Positions 1 through 6,785 are shown, numbered from the stretch's first letter. The stretch: 11,008 nucleotides of DNA from Nitrospirae bacterium RIFCSPHIGHO2_01_FULL_66_17 (GCA_001803875.1 MHEO01000015.1:3336-14343), one strand, 5' to 3'. Notes: generated from the sequence alone by a model not told the origin. Numbers and translations are program-made.

Positions 1-158
1 TCCGCGCCCTGGGCATCCGCCCGTTCTGCATCACGGTGGACGACGCCGCCCCGCGCTACATCGAGGCGATGTACGGGGAAGTCGGCTACACCATCATCGA
101 CGACGTCGCAACGCTGCCGGCGCGCCTGCCGACCCTCTACAAACGATTGACAACTTAG
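1..158 (+). CDS. VWA-domain protein of NorD/CbbO type (3' end only)
   Basis: Only the last 51 codons are present; the frame is open from the left edge (first full codon at 3) to TAG at 156-158. The peptide contains the stretch GIRPFCITVD, then EVGYTIIDDV and LPARLPTLYKRLT. This is the characteristic ending of the C-terminal von Willebrand factor A domain of NorD (nitric-oxide-reductase activation) and CbbO-like proteins. Such proteins usually work with a MoxR-type AAA+ ATPase (NorQ/CbbQ) to mature metalloenzymes. The MIDAS motif and the partner ATPase would lie outside the window, so NorD cannot be separated from CbbO or a generic VWA protein. The gene converges on the HAD phosphatase gene, with palindromic repeats in the gap. 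Confidence 0.75.
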   Translation, partial: RALGIRPFCITVDDAAPRYIEAMYGEVGYTIIDDVATLPARLPTLYKRLTT

Positions 159-170
159 AGCGTCTGCTCG

Positions 171-219
171 GAAAATCCCCCCATCCCCCCTTTGTCAAAG
201 GGGGGTGAAGGGGAATTTC
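171..219. repeat. C-rich/G-rich palindromic repeat, possible bidirectional terminator
   Basis: A long imperfect palindrome runs from GAAAATCCCC to GGGGAATTTC. Its core (185-205) is CCCCCCTTTG, a single central T, then CAAAGGGGGG, giving perfect 10-bp arms. It sits 12 bp after the stop of the VWA gene and between two convergent genes, so as RNA it could end transcription from either side. It has the form of the short dispersed palindromes common in environmental GC-rich bacteria. Its copy number elsewhere in the genome cannot be judged from this window. Confidence 0.7.
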
Positions 220-224
220 ATCAT

Positions 225-304
225 GGGCGGGTGGACCGCTGGACGCCCGCCTACGCGGGCGTGACGGAATTTGGGGTCATTCCCGCGAAAGCGGGAATCC
301 AGGA
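225..304 (+). repeat. 80-bp two-hairpin interspersed repeat, copy 1
   Basis: The element has two palindromes in series. The first is ACGCCCGCCTACGCGGGCGT at 243-262. The second is ATTCCCGCGAAAGCGGGAAT at 279-298. They are separated by a short GACGGAATTTGGGGTC-type linker. A clearly related copy lies in opposite orientation at 10466-10545, with similarity ending at about the same points (CCAGGA on one side). The ATTCCC-N8-GGGAAT core has the same form as the neisserial dRS3 repeat, although homology is not implied. No open reading frame or transposase lies within it. Confidence 0.85.
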
Positions 305-333
305 ACCCCGTTTTGATAGGCCCTCTTAAGCCG

Positions 334-1008
334 CTAGGGCCTCGCTCCAACCATTTTGAGGGCGGTGCGAACGAGATCCGGCAGCGCCTCCGGGGTTTCG
401 GCTACGCAGTCTGGCGCCGCGCCGGACTCGGCGGCGTAGCCCCACGCGCACCAGATGGTGACGGCGCCGAAGGCGCGACCGAGCGCCACATCGGCCGCGG
501 TGTCCCCGATCATCACGGCGCGGCCGCTCGCGGCGTCGAACCCGCAGCGGCGGGCGGCCTCTTCGAGCACCAGCGGGTCGGGCTTCGTCGTGCCGCACGT
601 GTCGCCCCCGATGACGGCGGAGAACGCGCCGTCGACGCCCAGCGTCGCGAGCAACCGACGGGAGATGCGCTCGGGCTTGTTGGTCACGACCGCCAGACGA
701 CCCAACTCGGCCAGGCGCGCGAGCGCGGCGGCGATCCCGGGGTACAGCCGCGTCTCCCGGGCGACGTTGACCAGATAATCCTCCTCGTACCGGGCGCGAA
801 CGTCGGCCAGGCGCGCGTCGCTCCCCTGGAGGTGGTCGTCGAAACAGGCGCGATAGAGCTGATCCATCCCCCGGTTGACCCAGGGACGAACCGCCTCGTC
901 GGGACGGGCGGGAAGGTCGAGCCGCGCGCGGACCCGATGGACGACCGCCGCCATGTCGCTCCGGCTGTCCTCGAGGGTGCCGTCAAGATCGAGAGCGATC
1001 AGGTGCAT
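334..1008 (-). CDS. HAD-superfamily hydrolase, phosphoglycolate phosphatase-like
   Basis: This 224-aa protein is a cytoplasmic Mg2+-dependent phosphatase of the Gph type, probably acting on phosphoglycolate or another small phosphate ester. All four HAD motifs are present: I, DLDGT at 7-11 (nucleophile Asp7, acid/base Asp9); II, VVTNK with Thr109; III, Lys142 in TKPDP; IV, GDTAAD at 168-173 (Asp169, Asp173). The region between motifs I and II is helical, fitting a C1 cap, and the length is normal for the family. The ATG at 1006-1008 is preceded by GAGGG at a good distance. The gene overlaps the upstream cupin gene by 10 bp, implying one transcript and translational coupling. The substrate is not fixed by sequence. 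Confidence 0.9.
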   Translation of the reverse strand: MHLIALDLDGTLEDSRSDMAAVVHRVRARLDLPARPDEAVRPWVNRGMDQLYRACFDDHLQGSDARLADVRARYEEDYLVNVARETRLYPGIAAALARLAELGRLAVVTNKPERISRRLLATLGVDGAFSAVIGGDTCGTTKPDPLVLEEAARRCGFDAASGRAVMIGDTAADVALGRAFGAVTIWCAWGYAAESGAAPDCVAETPEALPDLVRTALKMVGARP

Positions 1009-1433
1009 CGTCCCTCGGCCCCCGACGTCCCGCGAGCCAGGGGCTCGACACTCCCGCGTCCGTCCGCGTGCTCCGTCACGTTCCGCCGGCCGCTCAGCGA
1101 CCCCTTGTACGCCGTAAACGGGCGCGAGTTATGGCCGACCACTTCGTGGGCCAGGCCGCCGGGGATCAGCAGGATGTCCCCCGCCTCGATCGTGATGGGC
1201 GCGTCGTCGAAGTGGAACGTGATGACGCCCGACACGGCGCCCCGAATCTCCGGCTCGTCGTGCGCGTGGCGGCTTCGCTCAAACCAGGGAGCGACCGTTT
1301 GCAGATCGTACACGGTGTAGCCGAACCGCCGCATCTCCTCGGCGACGCTCTCGGCCGTGGGGTCTTCTTTCCGGCCCCACTTCATGAGCTTCACCCCGTT
1401 GAAAAACGTCACCTCGCTGGACCGTTCCGCCAT
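999..1433 (-). CDS. Small cupin-domain protein
   Basis: This 144-aa protein has a single conserved beta-barrel cupin domain. Motif 1 is H56-A-H58-D-E-P-E62 followed by G69. Motif 2 is GDILLIPGGLAH at 85-96, with Pro91 and His96. His56, His58, Glu62 and His96 would form the usual 3-His/1-Glu metal site. The N-terminal 45 residues contain a WGRKEDP stretch, and the last 25 residues are Gly/Ser/Arg-rich and probably disordered. The start is well supported: AAGGAGG lies 6 nt before the ATG. It is the first gene of a two-gene operon with the HAD phosphatase. Cupins of this size include isomerases, dioxygenases and sensors, so no reaction can be assigned. Confidence 0.85.
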   Translation of the reverse strand: MAERSSEVTFFNGVKLMKWGRKEDPTAESVAEEMRRFGYTVYDLQTVAPWFERSRHAHDEPEIRGAVSGVITFHFDDAPITIEAGDILLIPGGLAHEVVGHNSRPFTAYKGSLSGRRNVTEHADGRGSVEPLARGTSGAEGRCT

Positions 1434-1481
1434 GCGTCGCCTCCTTGTCTGTCCTTGTTTCGTGGCACCGACCTCAATGCA

Positions 1482-1532
1482 CCCCCCACCCTCCCCTCCC
1501 CCTCAAGGGGGGAGGGCAAGGGAGGGGGTGGC
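1482..1532. repeat. CCCTCCCC/GGGGAGGG palindromic repeat in the cupin leader
   Basis: An imperfect inverted repeat: CCACCCTCCCCTCCCCCT, a short CAA centre, then a G-rich arm ending GGGAGGGGGTGG. It lies about 50 bp upstream of the cupin start codon, so it would fall in the 5' leader of a cupin-HAD mRNA starting further upstream. It belongs to a different sequence family from the repeats at 171-219 and 225-304. It could act as a leader hairpin or simply be a dispersed repeat. Confidence 0.7.
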
Positions 1533-1555
1533 TCCGATTCCCCATCCACATTATC

Positions 1556-1564
1556 TGTGGATAA
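1556..1564 (-). promoter_or_regulatory. Perfect DnaA-box 9-mer (TTATCCACA)
   Basis: The minus strand reads TTATCCACA exactly, the consensus DnaA-binding 9-mer. It sits at the centre of overlapping dyads upstream of the cupin-HAD operon. Only one perfect box is seen, and neither dnaA, dnaN nor gidA is nearby. A regulatory or titration site, or chance, is therefore more likely than an origin. Confidence 0.4.
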
Positions 1565-1625
1565 CCTGAGCATAATGTGACGGATTGTGCGCGTTCCGAC
1601 GTGATTGGCGCGAGAATGAGCACAT

Positions 1626-1642
1626 TGCCTAAATCTTAGGCA
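1626..1642. promoter_or_regulatory. Perfect 7-bp-arm dyad, possible operator
   Basis: TGCCTAA and TTAGGCA flank a 3-bp ATC centre. The short centre favours a protein-binding dyad over an RNA hairpin. It lies about 200 bp upstream of the cupin start and 130 bp downstream of lon, next to a second palindrome centred on ATCAATTGAT. The binding protein is unknown. Confidence 0.35.
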
Positions 1643-1771
1643 TGAAATTATCAATTGATTTCAAAATGATGTGGAGCATGTGGCCTTCTGATCAATCCAA
1701 CCACCCATTAGAGGTGGATGGTCGCCCGATCATCCACAGCCACTTGTGGGGTGTCCGCTCGTTCCTACCAT

Positions 1772-4156
1772 TTATATGGCCCGTGCCGGCTCCAGCGCCC
1801 GCTGAATGACCTCGGCGATCGTGTCCACCGGCACGAACTCCAGCTCGCGCCGCAGCGCTTCGGGAATGTCGTCCAAGTCGCGGACGTTGCCCTTGGGGAG
1901 GATGATCGTCTTGATGCCGGCGCGGTGCGCGGCCAACACCTTTTCCTTGATGCCCCCCACGGGCAGCACCTTTCCGCGCAGCGTGATCTCCCCGGTCATC
2001 GCCACGTCGGCGTGGACCAACCGCCCGCTCACCGCCGACACGAGCGCCGTGGTCATCGTCACCCCCGCCGAGGGACCGTCTTTGGGAATCGCACCCGAGG
2101 GCACGTGGATGTGGACGTCCTTGTTCTCGAACGCGGTCGTTGAGACGCCGAGCGTATCGGCGCGGGAACGGATGAACGATAACGCGGCCTGGGCCGACTC
2201 GCGCATCACCTCCCCCAGCGACCCCGTCAGCACGAGGCGATCCTGCTTGCCGGGATAGACCGCGGCCTCGATGAAGAGCAGTTCCCCGCCGGTCGGCGTC
2301 CAGGCAAGCCCCGTGGCGACGCCCGGACGATCGATCCGCTCGGCCATCTCGGAAAAGTGCTTGGGCGGGCCGAGGAACGTCTCGACGCCGTCGGCGCCGA
2401 CGGTCACGCGGGTCGCCTTGTGCGAGGCGATGTCGCGCGCGGTCTTGCGGCACAGCGTGGCCAGCCCCCGCTCCAGGTTGCGCACGCCCGCTTCCCGCGT
2501 GTAGCCGCGGATGACGGTTCGGATCGCCGCGTCGTCCAGCGCCAGTTCCTCGGCGCGAAGACCGTGGGCGGCAAGCTGCCGCTGGAGGAGGAACCGCCGG
2601 GCGATCTCGATCTTCTCCTCCTCGGTGTACCCCGAGAGCCGCAGGATTTCCATCCGGTCGAGCAGCGGCGGCGGGATCGTCGTCTCGGTGTTGGCCGTGC
2701 AGATGAAGAGCACCCGCGACAGATCGAACGGGACGTTGAGGTAGGTGTCCGAGAACGTCATGTTCTGCGCGGGATCGAGCACCTCCAGCAGCGCGGCCGA
2801 CGGGTCGCCGTGGATGCCGACGCCAAGCTTGTCCACCTCGTCCAGCATGAAGACCGGGTCGGCCGTCTCGCCGCGCCGCAGCGCCTGGATGATGCGGCCC
2901 GGCATCGCCCCGATGTAGGTCCGCCGATGGCCCCGGATCTCCGCTTCGTCGTGGATGCCGCCCAGGCTGATCCGGACGAACCGCCGTCCCATCGCCCGCG
3001 CGATCGACTGCCCGAGGCTGGTCTTGCCGACGCCCGGCGGGCCGATGAAGCAGAGGATCGGCTCGTGCGGCGCGCTCCCCGGCTTCTCCAGCCCGCGCTC
3101 CTGTCGCAGCTTCTTGACCGCCAGGTATTCGAGAATCCGGTCCTTGATCTTTTCGAGGTCGTGGTGGTCTTCATCCAGCACCTTCCGCGCCCGCTCCACG
3201 TCGATGGTCTCGCCGGTCACGCGGTTCCAGGGCAGCGTGACCATCCACTCCAGGTACGTGCGGATGATGCCGTGCTCGGGGGACGCGACGGGCGTGCGTT
3301 CGAGACGCGCCAGCTCCCGCTCCGCCTCGCGCCGAGCCTCCGGGGGGAGGTTCGCGCCGTCGAGTTGTTCCCGCAGCTCCCTGGTCCCCGCACGCTCGCT
3401 GTCCTCCTCGCCGAGTTCCTTCTGGATCGCCCGCATCTGCTCGCGCAGGTAATACTCCCGCTGCGCCTTGGTCATCGTTTCCTCGGTCTCGGTGGCGATC
3501 TTCCGGCCGAGCTCGCGCACCGCGATCTCGTGCTGGAGGATCACCACCAGGCGGCGCAGTTTTTCCCCCACCGTGTCGAGTTCCAGCAGTTCCTGCTTCA
3601 CCGTGGTCTCGAGCGGCAGGGCCGCGGCCACCAGGTACGCCAGGTGCCTGGCGTCCTCGATCGACTCCACGACCCGCCCGACCTCGTCCGGAATGTCCGG
3701 CATCAGTGCGACGAACCGGCGAAACAGATCGCGGACCGACTGGGCCACGCCTTCGATTTCGATCCCCGTCTCGTCCATTTCCTTCGCGCGCTCGATGGCG
3801 GCGATCATGTACGGCTCGGTCTGCTGAAACTCCCTGATCCGAATCCGCTCGAGCCCCTGAATGAAGAGTTGGAGGGTGCCGTCGCCGGCGCGCCGGAACT
3901 GTAGAATCATGGCCGCGGTCCCGACGCGATAGAGGTCGTCGGGCCCCGCGGGCACGGCGTCGGGATTCTTCTGGCAGACCACCGCGACCAGCCGGTTGCC
4001 CTTCATCACGTCGTCGATCAGTTGGATCGATCGCTTCTGCCCGATGAGCACGGGCGCCACGGCCAACGGAAACAGGACCATCCCGCGCAGCGGGAGGATC
4101 GGCAGCACCGGCGGCAGAACGACCTCGGCTTCTCCGTTCGGATGCTCGTCGGTCAT
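1772..4156 (-). CDS. lon: ATP-dependent protease Lon
   Basis: This 794-aa protein is the cytoplasmic hexameric AAA+ serine protease that degrades misfolded and selected regulatory proteins. The N-terminal substrate-binding domain begins at LPILPLRGMVLFP and spans roughly residues 18-210, followed by a long coiled-coil/helical region. Walker A is GPPGVGKTS at 372-380 and Walker B is FMLDEVDK. The C-terminal protease domain carries Ser696 in KDGPSAG and Lys739 in GGIKEK, with the same 43-residue spacing as the E. coli S679/K722 dyad. The length is that of a normal LonA. The ATG at 4154-4156 overlaps the hsp20 TGA as ATGA and has GGAG 6 nt upstream, so lon is translationally coupled to hsp20. 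The open frame runs further upstream, but that part overlaps hsp20 and has no Lon similarity. Confidence 0.98.
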   Translation of the reverse strand: MTDEHPNGEAEVVLPPVLPILPLRGMVLFPLAVAPVLIGQKRSIQLIDDVMKGNRLVAVVCQKNPDAVPAGPDDLYRVGTAAMILQFRRAGDGTLQLFIQGLERIRIREFQQTEPYMIAAIERAKEMDETGIEIEGVAQSVRDLFRRFVALMPDIPDEVGRVVESIEDARHLAYLVAAALPLETTVKQELLELDTVGEKLRRLVVILQHEIAVRELGRKIATETEETMTKAQREYYLREQMRAIQKELGEEDSERAGTRELREQLDGANLPPEARREAERELARLERTPVASPEHGIIRTYLEWMVTLPWNRVTGETIDVERARKVLDEDHHDLEKIKDRILEYLAVKKLRQERGLEKPGSAPHEPILCFIGPPGVGKTSLGQSIARAMGRRFVRISLGGIHDEAEIRGHRRTYIGAMPGRIIQALRRGETADPVFMLDEVDKLGVGIHGDPSAALLEVLDPAQNMTFSDTYLNVPFDLSRVLFICTANTETTIPPPLLDRMEILRLSGYTEEEKIEIARRFLLQRQLAAHGLRAEELALDDAAIRTVIRGYTREAGVRNLERGLATLCRKTARDIASHKATRVTVGADGVETFLGPPKHFSEMAERIDRPGVATGLAWTPTGGELLFIEAAVYPGKQDRLVLTGSLGEVMRESAQAALSFIRSRADTLGVSTTAFENKDVHIHVPSGAIPKDGPSAGVTMTTALVSAVSGRLVHADVAMTGEITLRGKVLPVGGIKEKVLAAHRAGIKTIILPKGNVRDLDDIPEALRRELEFVPVDTIAEVIQRALEPARAI

Positions 4157-4563
4157 GGACGGCTCCGTTCGACCTTGGGCAGGGTGACGGAGAGAAATCC
4201 GCCTTGGTATTGCGCCGCCACCGCCTGGCAGTCGATCTCCGACGGCAGGGACACCTCCAGGCGGTACGGGCCGTAGCGGATTTCGGCGGCGTGGTAGCGC
4301 GCGTCGGCGGGACACTCGCAGCGGCGGACGCCTTCCACCACGAGCGCATCGTGATACAGCGTGATGTCGATGTCGTCCTCCGGCACGCCGGGGAGCTCCA
4401 CCTTGACCACGAAGGCGTCCGGGGTTTCGGACAGGTCCGCCGGCGGCCGCCACTGCGGTCGGGCGATCACGACCCGGGGCGGCGCCCAGGGGTCGCCGAA
4501 CAAGCGGACCTCGCTGCGGCTCGCCACTTCGGCGAACCGATAACTCACTCGTCGATAGCGCAT
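4153..4563 (-). CDS. Small heat-shock protein, Hsp20/alpha-crystallin family
   Basis: This 136-aa protein is an ATP-independent holdase chaperone that binds unfolding proteins in the cytoplasm. The alpha-crystallin domain spans about residues 36-130. It contains WRPPADLSETPDAFVV and KVELPGVPEDDIDI, then YGPYRLEVSLPSEID at 97-111 (the family's G-x-F-x-R-x-x-x-LP region) and GGFLSVTLPK at 121-130. The C-terminal tail is very short (VERSRP) and lacks the usual I-x-I/V anchor used for oligomer assembly, which is slightly unusual. AGGA precedes the chosen ATG. It is the first gene of a two-gene protein-quality operon with lon. An in-frame extension upstream to 4749 covers the divergent promoter region and is not believed. 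Confidence 0.93.
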   Translation of the reverse strand: MRYRRVSYRFAEVASRSEVRLFGDPWAPPRVVIARPQWRPPADLSETPDAFVVKVELPGVPEDDIDITLYHDALVVEGVRRCECPADARYHAAEIRYGPYRLEVSLPSEIDCQAVAAQYQGGFLSVTLPKVERSRP

Positions 4564-4647
4564 GGCGTCGTTCCTGCCGCGCCGGCGGCCCGCCGTCCGA
4601 CGTCTGCTGTCGGGGGCGGCGCGGGGCATCCGATGCAGGGTGGCGGT

Positions 4648-4677
4648 ATTGTACCGGCCCGTCCGTTCGGAATGCAA
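4648..4677 (-). promoter_or_regulatory. Candidate sigma70-type promoter for hsp20-lon
   Basis: On the minus strand, TTGCAT (4672-4677) and TACAAT (4648-4653) are separated by 18 bp, giving a leader of roughly 80 nt before the hsp20 ATG. The -10 is good and the -35 is weak. I found no clear sigma32-type promoter and no CIRCE inverted repeat. The heat-shock control expected for such an operon is therefore not explained by a recognised element. Confidence 0.4.
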
Positions 4678-4699
4678 CGCGGCACCCGTCGCCCCAAAA

Positions 4700-4728
4700 T
4701 TGACAACCCCTGGCCGTCGAATTACAAT
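4700..4728 (+). promoter_or_regulatory. Strong sigma70-type promoter for nadK
   Basis: TTGACA at 4700-4705 matches the consensus perfectly. It is followed after an ideal 17-bp spacer by TACAAT at 4723-4728 (5 of 6). The predicted start of transcription is near 4735, about 32 nt before the nadK GTG. It is back to back with the hsp20-lon promoter, so the two transcription units probably share this compact divergent region. Confidence 0.8.
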
Positions 4729-4766
4729 GGGGCTCCGTTTCGATTCCACCTCGGACCGCGAGTCCC

Positions 4767-5621
4767 GTGAACAACATCGGCATCATCGCCAAGTACCAAC
4801 ACCACGACGCCAAGCCCATCGTCGAGCAGCTCGTCACGTGGCTCGGCCGGCAGAAGAAAGCGGTCTTTCTCGACGCCGACACGGCGGGGCTCATCGGGAT
4901 GAAGGCGGGCTATCCCAAACCCAAGATTCCCCCGCTCGTGGATTTGATGATCGTGCTCGGCGGCGACGGCACGCTCCTGAGCGTCGCCCGGCTGATGGAA
5001 AACCGCGACGTGCCGATCCTGGGCGTGAACCTCGGCGGGCTGGGCTTTCTCACCGAGGTCACGCTGGACGAGCTCTTTCTCACCCTCGAGAAGATCTTTA
5101 AGTCCGAGTACACGCCCGACGCGCGGCTGATGATCAAGGCCCAGGTCTTCCGTCAGGGCGAGCGCGTGGTGTCGTCCTACTGTCTGAACGACACCGTCAT
5201 CAGCAAGGGCGTGCTCGCGCGGATGATCCGGCTCGAAGTGTCGATCAACGACCAGTTCGTCACCTCGATGCGGGGCGACGGCCTGATCCTCGCGACGCCG
5301 ACCGGCTCGACCGCGTACTCGCTCTCCGCGGGCGGCCCGATCGTCAACCCGATGGTCGAGGCGCTGATCTTCACGCCGATCTGTCCGCACACGCTCACCA
5401 ACCGCCCGATCGTCATCCCCGGCACCGCGACCGTCCAGGTAACCGTCACCAGCCGCGAGGACGGCGCGATGGTCACGTTCGACGGCCAGGTGGGGTTCAC
5501 CCTGCGCCCCGACGACGTGATCGAGGTCAAGGCCGCGGAGCACAAGATCACGCTGATCCGCGCGCCCCAGAAAAACTACTACGGCATCCTCCGGGAAAAA
5601 TTGAAGTGGGGCGAGGGCTGA
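4767..5621 (+). CDS. nadK: NAD kinase
   Basis: This 284-aa cytoplasmic enzyme phosphorylates NAD+ to NADP+ using ATP or polyphosphate, supplying the NADP pool. Family motifs are all present: GGDGTLL at 65-71 (catalytic Asp67), the Gly-rich NLGGLGFLTE at 88-97, NDTVISK at 141-147 (the NE/D motif), and the long conserved block GDGLILATPTGS through SAGGP at 170-190. HTLTNRPIVI at 208-217 completes the C-terminal beta-sandwich domain. The start is GTG at 4767, chosen because the conserved first strand (NIGIIAKY) follows at once and the consensus promoter lies just upstream; no strong Shine-Dalgarno is seen. The 3' end overlaps the propeller gene by 16 bp. Confidence 0.97.
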   Translation: MNNIGIIAKYQHHDAKPIVEQLVTWLGRQKKAVFLDADTAGLIGMKAGYPKPKIPPLVDLMIVLGGDGTLLSVARLMENRDVPILGVNLGGLGFLTEVTLDELFLTLEKIFKSEYTPDARLMIKAQVFRQGERVVSSYCLNDTVISKGVLARMIRLEVSINDQFVTSMRGDGLILATPTGSTAYSLSAGGPIVNPMVEALIFTPICPHTLTNRPIVIPGTATVQVTVTSREDGAMVTFDGQVGFTLRPDDVIEVKAAEHKITLIRAPQKNYYGILREKLKWGEG

Positions 5622-6706
5622 GTCGTTTCGCCATCTGGGCCTGCCTCGCGTTGCTGCCGTGGACTCCCTCCCCCGCCCGGGCCCAGGCCGACGGGCCATG
5701 GACCAGTTGGCGGATCGGCGCGCTGGTCCGGGCGCTGGCCGTCCAGGGCGATTCGATCTGGATCGGCACCGCGAATGGCATGCTCAACTTCCACATCCCG
5801 ACCGAGCAACATCGGGTCTACACCACCAAGGACGGCCTGCTGAGCAACGTGATCCTCGGGATCACGGTCGGCCCCAAGGGCGACGTGTGGATCGGCACCT
5901 ACGGCGGCGGGTTGACACGATTTGACGGCAAGAGCCGCTGGACCACGTACACGCCGTACGGCGTGGGGATGACCGGCAATTACCGAGCGTCCTACGCGCG
6001 CTATAAACCCGGCGACGGGTTGGGCGACCTCTGGGTCTATCAGACGATGTTCCGGCCCGACGGCACGCTCTGGGCGGCCACCTGGAAGGGCGCGAGCCGG
6101 TACAACGGGAAGACGTTCACCACGTACACCACCGCCGACGGTCTCGCGGACAAGTGGGTCTATTCGATGGCCATCGACCGCGACGGCCGCTTTTGGTTCG
6201 GCACCGAGGGTGGGGTGACGCGGTACGACGGCAAAACCTGGAAGAGTTGGACCCACGCCGACGGTCTGGGGGCGGACGCGCCGACCACGGATTCCCGCTC
6301 ATCGGGCGCGTACCAAACACCAAGCCCGCACCACGAGCAAACGAAGAAAACCATCGCGGACTACAATCCCAACTACGTCCTGTCGGCGGCGATCGACGCC
6401 GGGCAGGTCAAGTGGTTCGGCACGTGGGGCGGCGGGCTCGCCCGCTTCGACGGCAAGACGTGGAAGAACTACACGACGCGAGACGGCCTCGCCGGCAACG
6501 TGGTCGGCGCCATTGCGATCGATCCACGCGGGGTCTTGTGGATCGGGACCGACGCGGGCGTCAGCCGGTTCGACGGCGCGCGCTTCACGAACTTCACGAC
6601 CGCCGACGGCCTCTTTCACGACGCGGTCTACGCGGTGGCGATCGACAAGACCGGCGCGAAGTGGTTCGGAACCTACGGGGGCGTGAGCCGGTACACCGGC
6701 GACTGA
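5606..6706 (+). CDS. Exported seven-repeat beta-propeller protein (Reg_prop type)
   Basis: This 366-aa protein has an N-terminal signal peptide (hydrophobic core around WACLALLPW, likely cleavage after PARAQA), so it is exported. The rest is a beta-propeller of two-component-regulator propeller repeats. WxGT-type cores are at about residues 52 (WIGTANG), 95 (WIGTYGGG), 156 (WAATWKG), 197 (WFGTEGG), 270 (WFGTWGGG), 312 (WIGTDAG) and 353 (WFGTYGG). Several are followed by R-F/Y-D-G-K and YTTxDGL. Seven repeats fit a closed ring. In hybrid sensor kinases such repeats form the periplasmic sensing domain, but here no membrane anchor, kinase or regulator follows. An insertion of about 35 residues (223-258) interrupts the spacing between blades 4 and 5. 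The GTG start overlaps nadK by 16 bp. Ligand and role are unknown. Confidence 0.88.
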   Translation: MGRGLSRFAIWACLALLPWTPSPARAQADGPWTSWRIGALVRALAVQGDSIWIGTANGMLNFHIPTEQHRVYTTKDGLLSNVILGITVGPKGDVWIGTYGGGLTRFDGKSRWTTYTPYGVGMTGNYRASYARYKPGDGLGDLWVYQTMFRPDGTLWAATWKGASRYNGKTFTTYTTADGLADKWVYSMAIDRDGRFWFGTEGGVTRYDGKTWKSWTHADGLGADAPTTDSRSSGAYQTPSPHHEQTKKTIADYNPNYVLSAAIDAGQVKWFGTWGGGLARFDGKTWKNYTTRDGLAGNVVGAIAIDPRGVLWIGTDAGVSRFDGARFTNFTTADGLFHDAVYAVAIDKTGAKWFGTYGGVSRYTGD

Positions 6707-6717
6707 CGTCTCGCGAC

Positions 6718-6737
6718 CGTAGGCCGAAAGACCTACG
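6718..6737 (+). terminator. Short hairpin after the propeller gene, possible terminator
   Basis: CGTAGG and CCTACG form a 6-bp perfect stem around CCGAAAGA, 12 bp after the propeller stop codon. There is no U-tract, so an intrinsic terminator is doubtful. Position and structure fit a transcript-end hairpin. Confidence 0.35.
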
Positions 6738-6785
6738 ATGAACGGCCCTTCCAGGGTCTTCCAGTCCCTTTCAGTATGTTTGCCG

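Larger units (their letters stand above)
1534..1771. other. AT-richer palindrome-dense intergenic island with a perfect DnaA box
   Basis: No gene is visible here. The stretch lies between the lon stop and the cupin leader. It contains TGTGGATAA at 1556-1564, which on the minus strand is the consensus DnaA box TTATCCACA, inside a TCCACA/TGTGGA dyad (1545-1561). It also has CACATTAT/ATAATGTG arms (1547-1554 and 1572-1579), the dyad TGCCTAA-ATC-TTAGGCA (1626-1642), the perfect palindrome ATCAATTGAT (1650-1659) flanked by TGAAAT/ATTTCA, CCACC/GGTGG (1701-1705 and 1713-1717) and CCACTTGTGG (1740-1749). It must hold the lon 3' end and probably the cupin-HAD promoter. I could not pick a convincing -35/-10 pair or a U-tract terminator. 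Confidence 0.5.

Noticed and set aside
1534..1771. Chromosomal or plasmid replication origin
   Set aside because: Only one perfect DnaA box and no iterons, AT-rich 13-mers, dnaA, dnaN or rep gene nearby. It is kept only as a possible regulatory site.
2357..3904. 515-aa plus-strand open frame
   Set aside because: It lies wholly antisense to lon, is Arg/Asp/His-rich low-complexity sequence typical of GC-rich shadow frames, and matches no family I know.
4157..4894. Upstream extension of the lon frame to a 1040-residue protein
   Set aside because: The added 246 residues overlap hsp20 and the divergent promoters, look like shadow sequence, and LonA normally begins where the ATG at 4156 places it.
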